Positions 34,329-42,331 of a stretch of DNA of 64,000 bases are shown here, in pieces. The first letter of the stretch is position 1; the number at the start of each line of letters is the position of its first letter. The stretch comes from CG1-02-35-72 sp045046885 (GTDB lineage: Bacteria > Bacteroidota > Bacteroidia > Flavobacteriales > Flavobacteriaceae). The position numbers and the translations under genes are program-made. The stretch covers positions 1 to 64,000 of the forward strand of contig JASFYX010000046.1 of the NCBI GenBank assembly GCA_045046885.1, read 5' to 3'. The notes under the pieces are model-generated. The model was given only the letters and a program-made list of their open reading frames with translations. It ran no database searches and was not told the origin of the DNA.

Positions 34329-36767
34329 TTACTTCACCACCTGTTTTGTCAAAGCAATATCAATTACTTCTGACATTTGTTTTACAAAATGAAATTTTAA
34401 TCCTTTTAGGTATTTTGGGTTGATATCGTCAATATCTTTTTTGTTTTCTACAGATAAAACCAATTCTTTAATATTGGCGCGTTTGGCCGCTAAAATCTTT
34501 TCTTTAATACCGCCAACGGGTAAGACTTTGCCACGTAGTGTGATTTCGCCAGTCATGGCTAATTTAGATTTTACTTTGCGTTTTGTATAAGCCGATATCA
34601 AACTGGTTAACATCGTTATACCAGCACTAGGACCGTCCTTTGGTGTAGCGCCTTCTGGCACGTGAATATGCACGTTTTTTGTTTCTAAAGTTTCTGTGCT
34701 AATGCCAAATTCATCCGCGTGAGCTTTGATATATTCAAGCGCAATAGTAGCCGATTCTTTCATAACCTTACCTAAGTTTCCCGTTATACTTAGAGCACCT
34801 TTGCCTTTAGATATAATTGATTCTATAAAAAGAATATCGCCACCAACACTTGTCCACGCCAAGCCTGTTACCACACCGGGCACCTGATTATTTTCGTATT
34901 TATCACGTTCCATATGAGAAACACCTAATATTTTTTCGATAGTTTCAGTAGATATATTGGCGTCATATGCTATTTCCATAGCGATGTTTTTAGCTGCAAA
35001 ACGAATCACTTTAGCAATCATTTTTTCAAGGCCACGCACACCGGATTCACGTGTATAAGCTTCAATAATTTTTTCGAGTTGTTTTTTACCAAACTGAATG
35101 TCCTTTTTTGTCAAGCCATGGGCTTTTAATTGCTTAGGGACAAGGTGTTTTTTAGCTATCTGAACTTTTTCTTCTAGTGTATAACCCGATACGTTTATCA
35201 ATTCCATACGGTCTCTTAAAGCCCACGGAATAGTCGCTAAATTATTAGCTGTGGCAATAAAAAGGACGTGAGACAAATCATATCCCATTTCTAAGAAATT
35301 GTCGTAGAATTCGGTGTTTTGTTCAGGATCTAAAACTTCTAACATCGCCGAAGAAGGGTCGCCATTATGGCTAGATACCAATTTATCTATTTCATCGAGT
35401 ACAAAAACAGGGTTTGAAGCGCCTGCTTTTTTAATATTTTGAACAATACGTCCGGGCATAGCACCGATATAAGTTTTACGATGCCCCCGAATTTCGGCTT
35501 CATCGCGCAAGCCACCCAATGACATACGGACATATTTTCGTCCGATTGATTCTGCAATAGATTTTCCCAATGAGGTTTTTCCCACGCCGGGAGGGCCGTA
35601 TAAACAAAGAATGGGCGATTTCATATCGCCTTTTAATTTGAGGACAGCTAAATATTCTATGATGCGTTCTTTTACTTTTTCAAGACCAAAATGATCGCGA
35701 TTCAAAATACGTTGCGCCCGTTTAAGGTCAAATTTATCTTTGGTGTATTCTTGCCAAGGTAATTCTAACAGTAAATCTAAATAATTACGTTGAATACCAT
35801 AATCGGCTACCTGCGGGTTCATACGTTGTAATCTGCCGAGTTCTTTATCAAATGTTTCAGCAACTTCTTTCGGCCATTTTTTCTTTTTAGATTTGGCACG
35901 CATGTCTTCTATTTCTTCGTCGTAAGACACACCGCCCAATTCTTCTTGAATGGTTTTTAATTGCTGATGCAGGTAATACTCGCGCTGTTGCTGATCCATA
36001 TCCTCTCTTACTTTTGAGTGGATGTTGTTACGGATTTCGAGTTTTTGTAACTCTTTGTCCATTTTTTTAAGCATCAAAAGAGCGCGTTCTTTGAGGTCAC
36101 TAATTTTTAAAAGCTCTTGTTTTTCTGCCACGCCCAAGTTCATATTTGACGATATGAAATTAATTAAAAAATTATTACTTTGAATATTTTTAATAGCAAA
36201 CGACGCTTCAGAAGGGAGATTAGGATTTTCTTTTATAATACGCAAAGCCAAATCTTTAATAGAATCGACTATGGCATTAAATTCAGAATCATTTAGAGCG
36301 GGCTTTATTTCTTTAAACTCATTTACTTTGGCTTTTATGTAGGGGTCTTCTTGTAAGAATTCGCCTAATTCAAAGCGTTTTTTACCTTGAATAACAACCA
36401 TAGTGTTGCCGTCGGGCATTTTAAGCACTTTTAAAATCCGGGCAACGGTACCAATTTTATATAAATCGTTTATGTTTGGATTTTCTATATTTTCATTTTT
36501 CTGAGCTACAACCCCAATTGTTTTATTGCCTTTATTAGCCGCTTTAATAAGGGCGATAGATTTATCGCGACCGGCAGTTATGGGCACAACAACACCTGGA
36601 AATAAAACCGTATTGCGTATGGGTAAAATGGGTAATACTTCAGGGACGTCTTCTTTATTAATTTCTTCTTCATCTTCGGGCGTCATTAAGGGTATTAATT
36701 CGGCATCTTCATCTAAAGCTTGTTGCAGTGACAAACTGTCAATATTTAAAAATTTTGGGTTACTCAT
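34329..36767 (-). CDS. lon: ATP-dependent protease Lon
   Basis: 812 residues. N-terminal substrate domain (VLPILPIRNTVLFPGVVVP at about 44-62), then the AAA+ module with Walker A GPPGVGKT (391-398) and Walker B VFVLDEID (454-461). The protease domain has S714 in PKDGPSAG and K757 in GGIKEK, the Ser-Lys dyad of Lon. It degrades misfolded and regulatory proteins, often including antitoxins, in the cytoplasm. It follows the accessory island and has a promoter element upstream. A heat-shock style control is plausible but not visible. Confidence 0.97.
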   Translation of the reverse strand: MSNPKFLNIDSLSLQQALDEDAELIPLMTPEDEEEINKEDVPEVLPILPIRNTVLFPGVVVPITAGRDKSIALIKAANKGNKTIGVVAQKNENIENPNINDLYKIGTVARILKVLKMPDGNTMVVIQGKKRFELGEFLQEDPYIKAKVNEFKEIKPALNDSEFNAIVDSIKDLALRIIKENPNLPSEASFAIKNIQSNNFLINFISSNMNLGVAEKQELLKISDLKERALLMLKKMDKELQKLEIRNNIHSKVREDMDQQQREYYLHQQLKTIQEELGGVSYDEEIEDMRAKSKKKKWPKEVAETFDKELGRLQRMNPQVADYGIQRNYLDLLLELPWQEYTKDKFDLKRAQRILNRDHFGLEKVKERIIEYLAVLKLKGDMKSPILCLYGPPGVGKTSLGKSIAESIGRKYVRMSLGGLRDEAEIRGHRKTYIGAMPGRIVQNIKKAGASNPVFVLDEIDKLVSSHNGDPSSAMLEVLDPEQNTEFYDNFLEMGYDLSHVLFIATANNLATIPWALRDRMELINVSGYTLEEKVQIAKKHLVPKQLKAHGLTKKDIQFGKKQLEKIIEAYTRESGVRGLEKMIAKVIRFAAKNIAMEIAYDANISTETIEKILGVSHMERDKYENNQVPGVVTGLAWTSVGGDILFIESIISKGKGALSITGNLGKVMKESATIALEYIKAHADEFGISTETLETKNVHIHVPEGATPKDGPSAGITMLTSLISAYTKRKVKSKLAMTGEITLRGKVLPVGGIKEKILAAKRANIKELVLSVENKKDIDDINPKYLKGLKFHFVKQMSEVIDIALTKQVVK

Positions 36768-36796
36768 AGTTTCTTTACGTCATTTTGACATTAATA

Positions 36797-36804
36797 CAAA
36801 TATA
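36797..36804 (-). promoter_or_regulatory. -7 promoter element for lon
   Basis: TATATTTG on the minus strand matches the -7 consensus, 30 bp upstream of the lon ATG. No TTTG is seen at -33. Confidence 0.45.
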
Positions 36805-36992
36805 ATATTTATATTAGATGTATTGATATATTTTATAACACATATACTATTAGCTAGTTACACATTTTAAAGGTATGTATTACAAAGCCTGTATTTCAAT
36901 TCTTATGCCATACTTTGTCAAAAGATTTGAATTTTATCAGCAAAAGTGTAACAATTTAATATTAGAAGTGTCTTTTATTTAGAAACGATTTT

Positions 36993-37571
36993 TTGCAAAG
37001 TAAAAATTTAAATATTGATCAATTAATAGAACGCTGTAAAAAGGCCGACAAAAGTGCTCAATTTGAACTCTATAAGCGCTATTATAAAGCAATGTATAAT
37101 ACAGCTTATAGAATTCTGAACAACAGCTTTGAAGCTGAAGATATAATGCAAGAATCGTTTCTTATTGCTTATACAAAATTGGGCACTTTTAAAGCCGAGA
37201 ACAAAGAAGGGAAAAATGACGCTACGTTTGGAGCTTGGTTGAAAAGGATAGTGATAAATAAGAGTTTGACACAAGTCAGAAAATTGAACAAATACAATTT
37301 CACTCCACTTGAACGTATAGAAAAAGAACGCGTTCAAGAAAATGAAATAAATAACTACAGTGCCTTAAAAACACAGACCGTTATAAATGAAATTAACAAT
37401 TTAAAAGACAGTTACAGTTTGGTTTTAAACCTTCATTTTATAGAAGGATTTGACTACAGAGAAATGGCTGATATTATGGATATAAGTTATGAAAATGTAC
37501 GGGTATTAATGTCACGTGCCAAACATAAATTAAAACAAAAAATAAATGCTGATTATGAACACATCTCTTGA
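36993..37571 (+). CDS. ECF-type RNA polymerase sigma factor
   Basis: 192 residues. Region 2 is LYKRYYKAMYNTAYRIL and EAEDIMQESFLIAYTKL. Region 4 is LVLNLHFIEGFDYREMADIM with the helix-turn-helix ISYENVRVLMSRAKHKL. The start is TTG 36993: an in-frame TAG lies at 36963-36965, no ATG lies between, and the first internal ATG is inside region 2. It overlaps the next gene by 17 nt. That gene encodes a membrane protein, the usual sigma/anti-sigma arrangement. It likely controls this operon in response to envelope stress (inference). Confidence 0.92.
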   Translation: MQSKNLNIDQLIERCKKADKSAQFELYKRYYKAMYNTAYRILNNSFEAEDIMQESFLIAYTKLGTFKAENKEGKNDATFGAWLKRIVINKSLTQVRKLNKYNFTPLERIEKERVQENEINNYSALKTQTVINEINNLKDSYSLVLNLHFIEGFDYREMADIMDISYENVRVLMSRAKHKLKQKINADYEHIS

Positions 37572-38088
37572 AAATAGATTAAAAGAATTAGAAGGACAAT
37601 TTGATACAAAAGAGCCTAATGTAGGTCATTTTGATAGGTTTGAGGAACGTCTCAAACCGGAAAAGAAAAAAACTTTTAACCTTTGGAAACCCTTGGCAAT
37701 AGCGGCAAGTCTTTTATTGCTTGTGAGTTTTGCGTGGCCTTTTTTAAATTCAAATAACAGTTTAGATTTAAAAGATGTTTCTCCTAAAATGGAAGACACG
37801 CAGTCTTATTTTGTCTCGGTCATTGATCAAGAATTAAAAAAAATAGAAGGTCTTGAAAACGCTACAAATAAAAAAATTATCACAGATGCATTATCACAGA
37901 TTAAAACTTTAGAAAACGATTATAAAAAGTTAACTGTACAGCTCAAAGAAAGCAATGAAGACAAACGTGTCATCTTTGCTATGATTGATAATTATCAAAA
38001 ACGCATTGAAATATTAAAATCGGTTTTAAATCAAATAAACACAATAAAACAATCTAAATATAACACCCATGAAAACAAACTTATTTAA
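37555..38088 (+). CDS. Single-span membrane protein, candidate anti-sigma factor
   Basis: 177 residues from ATG 37555 (MNTSLENRLKELEGQ); the ORF upstream to 37546 adds only three codons. A cytoplasmic N-terminus of 44 residues is followed by a membrane helix at 45-64 (PLAIAASLLLLVSFAWPFL). A periplasmic coiled coil follows (KLTVQLKESNEDKRVIFAMI). No known anti-sigma zinc motif is visible. Position directly after an ECF sigma gene and the topology make an anti-sigma role likely but unproven. It overlaps its neighbours on both sides (17 and 20 nt). Confidence 0.75.
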   Translation: MNTSLENRLKELEGQFDTKEPNVGHFDRFEERLKPEKKKTFNLWKPLAIAASLLLLVSFAWPFLNSNNSLDLKDVSPKMEDTQSYFVSVIDQELKKIEGLENATNKKIITDALSQIKTLENDYKKLTVQLKESNEDKRVIFAMIDNYQKRIEILKSVLNQINTIKQSKYNTHENKLI

Positions 38089-39157
38089 AGTCCTCTTTTT
38101 AGTAGCGCTTTTGCCATTTTTTGGATTTTCTACAGATAATCCTAAAGGAAAATATGAGAAATCTACCACGATAGAAAAAGAATTTAAAGTAAACGCCGAT
38201 GCTTTACTTAAAATTAAAAATAGGTACGGCAATGTAGATATTGCCTCTTGGGATAAAAACGAAATAGCCATAACCATAGTTATTACGGTTAACGGTTCTA
38301 GCGAAGATGCTGTAGAAAGAAAACTAAAAGACATTTATGTTGAATTTGACTCATCGGCAAGCGGAGTATATGCCAAAACAATTATAGGAAGATCGTCTAG
38401 AAATTGGTCTTGGTGGGGACGTAACAAGCGTTTGAACTATAAAATAAACTATACAGTTAAAATGCCTATCACCAATAATTTAGATTTGACAAATGATTAC
38501 GGTTCAATAAGTCTTGACAAGTTGAAAGGAAAAGCACTTATTAATTGCGATTATGGCCGATTTGATATAGGAGAGTTGCAAAATAAAAATAACGAAATAA
38601 ATGCCGATTATGTACCTTCTTCCTCAATCGATTTTATAAATGGCGGTACTATAAATACAGATTATTCTAAAATAAGTATTGATAAGGCCAATAAAATAGA
38701 CTTAAAAGCAGACTATACAACAGTGCAATTTGGCTCTGTTAGCGACCTAAATTACAATTGTGATTATGGCAGTTTAAAAGCAGACAACGTTGGTTCGATT
38801 GTTGGAAACGGCAATTATATAAGTATAAAAGTTGGTACTTTAGCTAAATTATTAGATATAAATGCCGATTATGGTTCTTTAAAAGTAGATAAGATATTAA
38901 GAGGATTTAACGCCATAAAAGTAAAAACAGATTATACTTCGGGTATGCGCTTTGGATTTGAAAAGGGGAGTGCTTTCGATTTTATCATAGATATGGAGTA
39001 TGCCCGTTTTAAATATGACAACATGGCTTTAGATTTCCACAAAAAAATAATCAAATCGACTTCAAAATATTATGAAGGATTTTTCGGAAAACAAAATAGC
39101 GGGAGTACAGTAAATATTAACGTAGAATACGGTAGCGTATCATTTTATAATAACTAA
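38069..39157 (+). CDS. Secreted strand-repeat protein (DUF4097-like)
   Basis: 362 residues with a signal peptide (MKTNLFKVLFLVALLPFFGFS). From residue 50 a short unit recurs about every 20-25 residues: NRYGNVDI, NDYGSISL, CDYGRFDI, NTDYSKISI, KADYTTVQF, NCDYGSLKA, NADYGSLKV, MEYARFKY, VEYGSVSF. This indicates a beta-helix built from Tyr-Gly strand units, like adhesin-type DUF4097 proteins. It is the third gene of the ECF operon and is probably located at the cell surface or in the periplasm. Function unknown. Confidence 0.82.
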   Translation: MKTNLFKVLFLVALLPFFGFSTDNPKGKYEKSTTIEKEFKVNADALLKIKNRYGNVDIASWDKNEIAITIVITVNGSSEDAVERKLKDIYVEFDSSASGVYAKTIIGRSSRNWSWWGRNKRLNYKINYTVKMPITNNLDLTNDYGSISLDKLKGKALINCDYGRFDIGELQNKNNEINADYVPSSSIDFINGGTINTDYSKISIDKANKIDLKADYTTVQFGSVSDLNYNCDYGSLKADNVGSIVGNGNYISIKVGTLAKLLDINADYGSLKVDKILRGFNAIKVKTDYTSGMRFGFEKGSAFDFIIDMEYARFKYDNMALDFHKKIIKSTSKYYEGFFGKQNSGSTVNINVEYGSVSFYNN

Positions 39158-39169
39158 AAACTTAACAAG

Positions 39170-39898
39170 ATGAAAAAATTAATAGCATTAGTAGTATTTG
39201 TTAGTTTATCACTAACAACAGTTCAAGCCCAGTGGTTTAACAAACGCATAAGAGGTAACAATAATATGAAAGAAGTAACCCGTAACGTAGGTAATTTTGA
39301 CGGCGTGAGTGTTGGTGGTTCATTCGACGTTAAATTGGTAGCCGGTAAAGAAGGCAAGGTTACCATACATGCCGAAGAGAATTTAATTCCTTATTTAATT
39401 ACTGAAGTTAGAGACAATACTTTAAAAATAAAATGGAAAAAAGGGATAAGTGTCAATTCACACAAACGTATTTTAGTGGCAGTCCCATTTAAAGAAATTT
39501 CTAAGGTAGCTTTAGCTGGTTCAGGCGATGTTTTCACAGAGAATAGTGTTATTAATACCGACAAGCTAAAAGTATCTTTAGCAGGCTCTGGTAACATAAA
39601 ATTAGCTGTTAAAGCTATGGGTGTAAAGACTAGCATAGCAGGTTCCGGCGATATTTACTTAAATGGCACAACAGATAGTTTTAAGGCCTCTATTGCGGGT
39701 TCAGGCGACATTCATGCTTTCGAATTAAAAGCTAAAACATCAAATTTAAGTATCGCCGGATCAGGAGGTATTAGAACAAGTACTTCAGATATGCTTAAAG
39801 TCAGTATTGCAGGTTCTGGTGATGTTTATTACAAAGGCAATCCTAAAGAAGATGCACGTATAGCTGGATCGGGAAGTTTGCGTTCTAAAAACGATTAA
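39170..39898 (+). CDS. Head GIN domain protein (DUF2807)
   Basis: 242 residues with a signal peptide (MKKLIALVVFVSLSLTTVQAQ). The GIN/DUF2807 region starts at FDGVSVGGSFDVKLVAG. The second half is a run of AGSGD units (ALAGSGDVF, SLAGSGNIK, SIAGSGDIY, SIAGSGDIH, SIAGSGGIR, SIAGSGDVY, IAGSGSLR), each a turn of a beta-solenoid. It is the last gene of the ECF operon and is followed by a terminator hairpin. Envelope-located; function unknown. Confidence 0.9.
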   Translation: MKKLIALVVFVSLSLTTVQAQWFNKRIRGNNNMKEVTRNVGNFDGVSVGGSFDVKLVAGKEGKVTIHAEENLIPYLITEVRDNTLKIKWKKGISVNSHKRILVAVPFKEISKVALAGSGDVFTENSVINTDKLKVSLAGSGNIKLAVKAMGVKTSIAGSGDIYLNGTTDSFKASIAGSGDIHAFELKAKTSNLSIAGSGGIRTSTSDMLKVSIAGSGDVYYKGNPKEDARIAGSGSLRSKND

Positions 39899-39920
39899 AT
39901 TTTAAAGCTAAATCAATTTA

Positions 39921-39948
39921 AAAGCCATGACTTGTCGTGGCTTTTTTT
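39921..39948 (+). terminator. Terminator of the ECF sigma operon
   Basis: AAAGCCATGAC, a short loop, then a CGTGGCTTT arm followed by a T run (CTTTTTTT at 39941-39948). It lies 23 bp after the DUF2807 stop. Confidence 0.75.
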
Positions 39949-40040
39949 GTGCTTTATTATCAAATTGTTAAATAAATATTAAAACCTAAAAGTCTTGTTA
40001 CAAATAGGGTTTTCAGTAGTCTTATAGGTATAAAATAATA

Positions 40041-40475
40041 ATGAAAAAAATGAAAAAAACAATTCTAATTTTAGCCGTAGTTTTAAGTTTTACCTACGCC
40101 CATAGCGCTAACCAAAAGCCCTATACAAAAACTAATCATGTTGATTCTCTATACGTAGTTGAAGAAGAGGCTGATGAAGCTTTTGATTTTAATCATAAAG
40201 CCTATTTACCTAAAGATTTTCAAGCCTATGATTTGACCGATAATGAAGCCGACGTTACTTTATGGGTTGATGAAAATAATGATGACGAAGCCTTTGATTT
40301 TGACTATACGGCTTATTTGCCAGTAGGATTTAATCCTAGTAAAAAATTAAATCATTTGTTTTTAGATACAGTGAAATTGATAAATGAAGAAGAGGATGAA
40401 CCATTCTATTTTAATACATCTTTATATGTTAGAAATTTTCAAGAAAAAGTTTTAGTAACACTTCAAAATAAATAG
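40041..40475 (+). CDS. Secreted protein with three EAFDF repeats
   Basis: 144 residues with a signal peptide (KKTILILAVVLSFTYAHS). Three related units follow: EADEAFDFNHKAYLP, DDEAFDFDYTAYLP and EEDEPFYFNTSLYV, each an acidic stretch, an aromatic Phe-x-Phe, then Tyr-Leu. The spacing between units is roughly 45 residues. I do not know the family. The acidic clusters could bind a cation or a basic partner. It stands alone, after the ECF operon terminator, and has its own strong terminator. Confidence 0.75.
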   Translation: MKKMKKTILILAVVLSFTYAHSANQKPYTKTNHVDSLYVVEEEADEAFDFNHKAYLPKDFQAYDLTDNEADVTLWVDENNDDEAFDFDYTAYLPVGFNPSKKLNHLFLDTVKLINEEEDEPFYFNTSLYVRNFQEKVLVTLQNK

Positions 40476-40518
40476 AATCGTCAGCTGTAAAGCACTATAT
40501 ATTTAAGTTAGTTAACAA

Positions 40519-40550
40519 AAAAGCAGATAAGCAATTATCTGCTTTTTTTT
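40519..40550 (+). terminator. Terminator after the EAFDF-repeat gene
   Basis: A perfect 12-bp stem, AAAAGCAGATAA (40519-40530) with TTATCTGCTTTT (40535-40546), a GCAA loop and eight T at the end. Confidence 0.88.
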
Positions 40551-40627
40551 GTACCTATAAAGTACAATCTTAGTATTTGTCAATAAAATCTGTCAAGCTT
40601 TTAAAACGCTAATATTTTAATTTAACA

Positions 40628-40660
40628 AATCAGGGTTTCACTTTAAGTGAAACCCTGATT
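40628..40660. terminator. 16-bp inverted repeat downstream of the GlmU-like gene
   Basis: AATCAGGGTTTCACTT (40628-40643) and its exact complement (40645-40660) are separated by one base. It lies 18 bp past the stop of the minus-strand GlmU-like gene and faces the + strand terminator at 40519. The T tract is weak, so it is a probable but not certain terminator. Confidence 0.6.
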
Positions 40661-40678
40661 ATATTTTATATATAGAAA

Positions 40679-41854
40679 TCAGTAATTTCGATACTTGGAC
40701 GTTTCGTTATAAACGTGTTTGAGAATATCTTGTTCTTGTTGGTTAAAGTCCAATTTTTTACGTGCCATGACTTTGGTAGCTACCTCAAAAACTTTATTGA
40801 GTTTGTATTCCGTAAATCCAGCACTACCTCCCCAAGAGAAAGACGGAATAAAATTTCTTGGAAAATTACCACCGTAAATATTGGCACTTACGCCCACAAC
40901 GGTACCTGTATTGAACATAGTATTGATACCGCATTTAGAATGGTCGCCCATTATAAGTCCGCAAAATTGAAGTCCCGTGTCCTTAAAATGTTCTTTTTCA
41001 TAATACCACAATTTGACGTTAGCATAATTATTTTTAAGATTTGAATTGTTGGTATCGGCACCAAGATTACACCATTCGCCTATAACAGAATTTCCTAAAA
41101 AACCATCGTGAGCTTTGTTAGAATAACCAAAAAAGATCACATTATTTACTTCGCCACCTACTTTACAATAAGGCCCTAAGGTTGTTGCACCATAAATTTT
41201 AGCACCCATTTTTAAAACTGATTCTTCGCCAAGAGAAAACGGTCCTCTAACCATACAGCCCTCCATTATTTCTGAATTTTTGTCTAGATAAATAGGGCCT
41301 TTAGAGGCGTTTAAAACGGCAATTTCTACTTTAGCACCTTCTTCTAAGAATATATTTTCTTTATTAATGCAATGAACAGTATCTGGAATGGGTTGCGATT
41401 CTCTACCTTTAGTGAGTAACTCAAAATCTAGCTTTATAGCAGCGTTATTTAAACTAAAAATATCCCAAGGGTTTTTTAATTGCAGGAGAGGTTCTTCTAA
41501 TTCAGTTATTGTATAGTTTTCAAAATCGACTTCTTCTTGTAAATCTGAAGTATAAAAAGCTATAATTTCACCTTCTTTAAAAATAGCTTCATTTTTTGAT
41601 AAATTTTGTACTTTTTTAACTAATGAAAGTGTCGGATTATAAGAAGCATTTATCATAACATTCGACGCGAATTCTACCATTGGATATTTAGTAGATAAAT
41701 AGTCTTCTGTTAAGGTAGAGGTGGTAGCGCCTAACATCAATTCCCACTTTTCGCGGATGGTTAAAATTCCTATGCGAATATCAGCAACGGGTCTGGTAAA
41801 AGTAAGAGGCAATAAAGTGTTTCTTGTATTACCATCGAATAAAATGAAGTTCAT
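40679..41854 (-). CDS. GlmU-like putative sugar nucleotidyltransferase with left-handed beta-helix
   Basis: 391 residues. The N-terminal part resembles sugar-1-phosphate nucleotidyltransferases (FDGNTRNTLLPLTFTRPVAD) but lacks the Gly-rich GxGTRM/PLT loop. The C-terminal half is a left-handed beta-helix of hexapeptide units (ILDKNSEIMEG-like turns, VLKMGAKIYGATTLGPYCKV, VIGEWCNLGADTNNSN), as in acyltransferases. This form is common in Bacteroidota and is annotated as GlmU family. Whether it is an active GlmU for UDP-GlcNAc synthesis is uncertain. It has the best two-part promoter on this side of the window. Confidence 0.85.
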   Translation of the reverse strand: MNFILFDGNTRNTLLPLTFTRPVADIRIGILTIREKWELMLGATTSTLTEDYLSTKYPMVEFASNVMINASYNPTLSLVKKVQNLSKNEAIFKEGEIIAFYTSDLQEEVDFENYTITELEEPLLQLKNPWDIFSLNNAAIKLDFELLTKGRESQPIPDTVHCINKENIFLEEGAKVEIAVLNASKGPIYLDKNSEIMEGCMVRGPFSLGEESVLKMGAKIYGATTLGPYCKVGGEVNNVIFFGYSNKAHDGFLGNSVIGEWCNLGADTNNSNLKNNYANVKLWYYEKEHFKDTGLQFCGLIMGDHSKCGINTMFNTGTVVGVSANIYGGNFPRNFIPSFSWGGSAGFTEYKLNKVFEVATKVMARKKLDFNQQEQDILKHVYNETSKYRNY

Positions 41855-41869
41855 CAGTTATATTTTTAA

Positions 41870-41901
41870 CAAATATAAGCTAACAAATTAAGCTCCTCAA
41901 A
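41870..41901 (-). promoter_or_regulatory. Consensus promoter of the GlmU-like gene
   Basis: On the minus strand, TTTG (41901-41898), 20 nt, TATATTTG (41877-41870). Both elements match the Bacteroidota consensus with correct spacing. The predicted leader is about 10 nt. Confidence 0.75.
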
Positions 41902-41910
41902 TTTTAAAAA

Positions 41911-42273
41911 CTAATTTTTTATAAGGAGTTCAATCTCTTTGGCAGTATCGTAGCAAGCACTCACTTTTTCTACACCGCTACAATATGAGTTATTATTAAC
42001 ATTATGTCTGCAGTCGATTTTACTTAAATCAACCAATTTAAATTTTGTATCGATTAAAATACAACGTTCTAATAAAAGAGCAAGTGACTCATTTTTATCG
42101 ATAGGAAAATTATTTTTTATTAAATATGATTCTAATAATAATTTAATAGCCAATTTAGAATTATTGCAAACAGCATAAGAAACAATGGCATCTTGTGGTT
42201 TCATTAATTCTTCATTTGCACTGTCAATTTTTTTAATTGCTTTTGCTAAAATGTGTTTAGAAATATTGTCCAT
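41911..42273 (-). CDS. Hypothetical protein, helical
   Basis: 120 residues, mostly alpha-helical by composition. The pattern AIVSYAVCNNSKLAIKLLLE resembles the start of HEPN-like helical domains, but the Rx4-6H motif is not convincing. Four Cys and a His lie in the C-terminal third (CRHNVNNNSYC and ACYDT). I do not recognise the family. It follows nifJ (stop at 42332) but is separated from it by a strong terminator hairpin, so it may be independently expressed. Its end is next to the GlmU-like gene promoter. Confidence 0.6.
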   Translation of the reverse strand: MDNISKHILAKAIKKIDSANEELMKPQDAIVSYAVCNNSKLAIKLLLESYLIKNNFPIDKNESLALLLERCILIDTKFKLVDLSKIDCRHNVNNNSYCSGVEKVSACYDTAKEIELLIKN

Positions 42274-42288
42274 ATAGCTGTAAATTAA

Positions 42289-42316
42289 AAAATCAGGCTC
42301 ATTAGAGCCTGATTTT
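42289..42316 (-). terminator. Terminator after nifJ
   Basis: A perfect 12-bp stem, AAAATCAGGCTC (42289-42300) and GAGCCTGATTTT (42305-42316), with an ATTA loop. It lies 15 bp past the nifJ stop on the minus strand. Confidence 0.85.
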
Positions 42317-42331
42317 AATTTGTGATATTAT

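Noticed and set aside
41911..42273. HEPN ribonuclease assignment for the hypothetical protein
   Set aside because: Helical pattern only. The Arg-x(4-6)-His catalytic motif is not convincing and there is no MNT partner gene.
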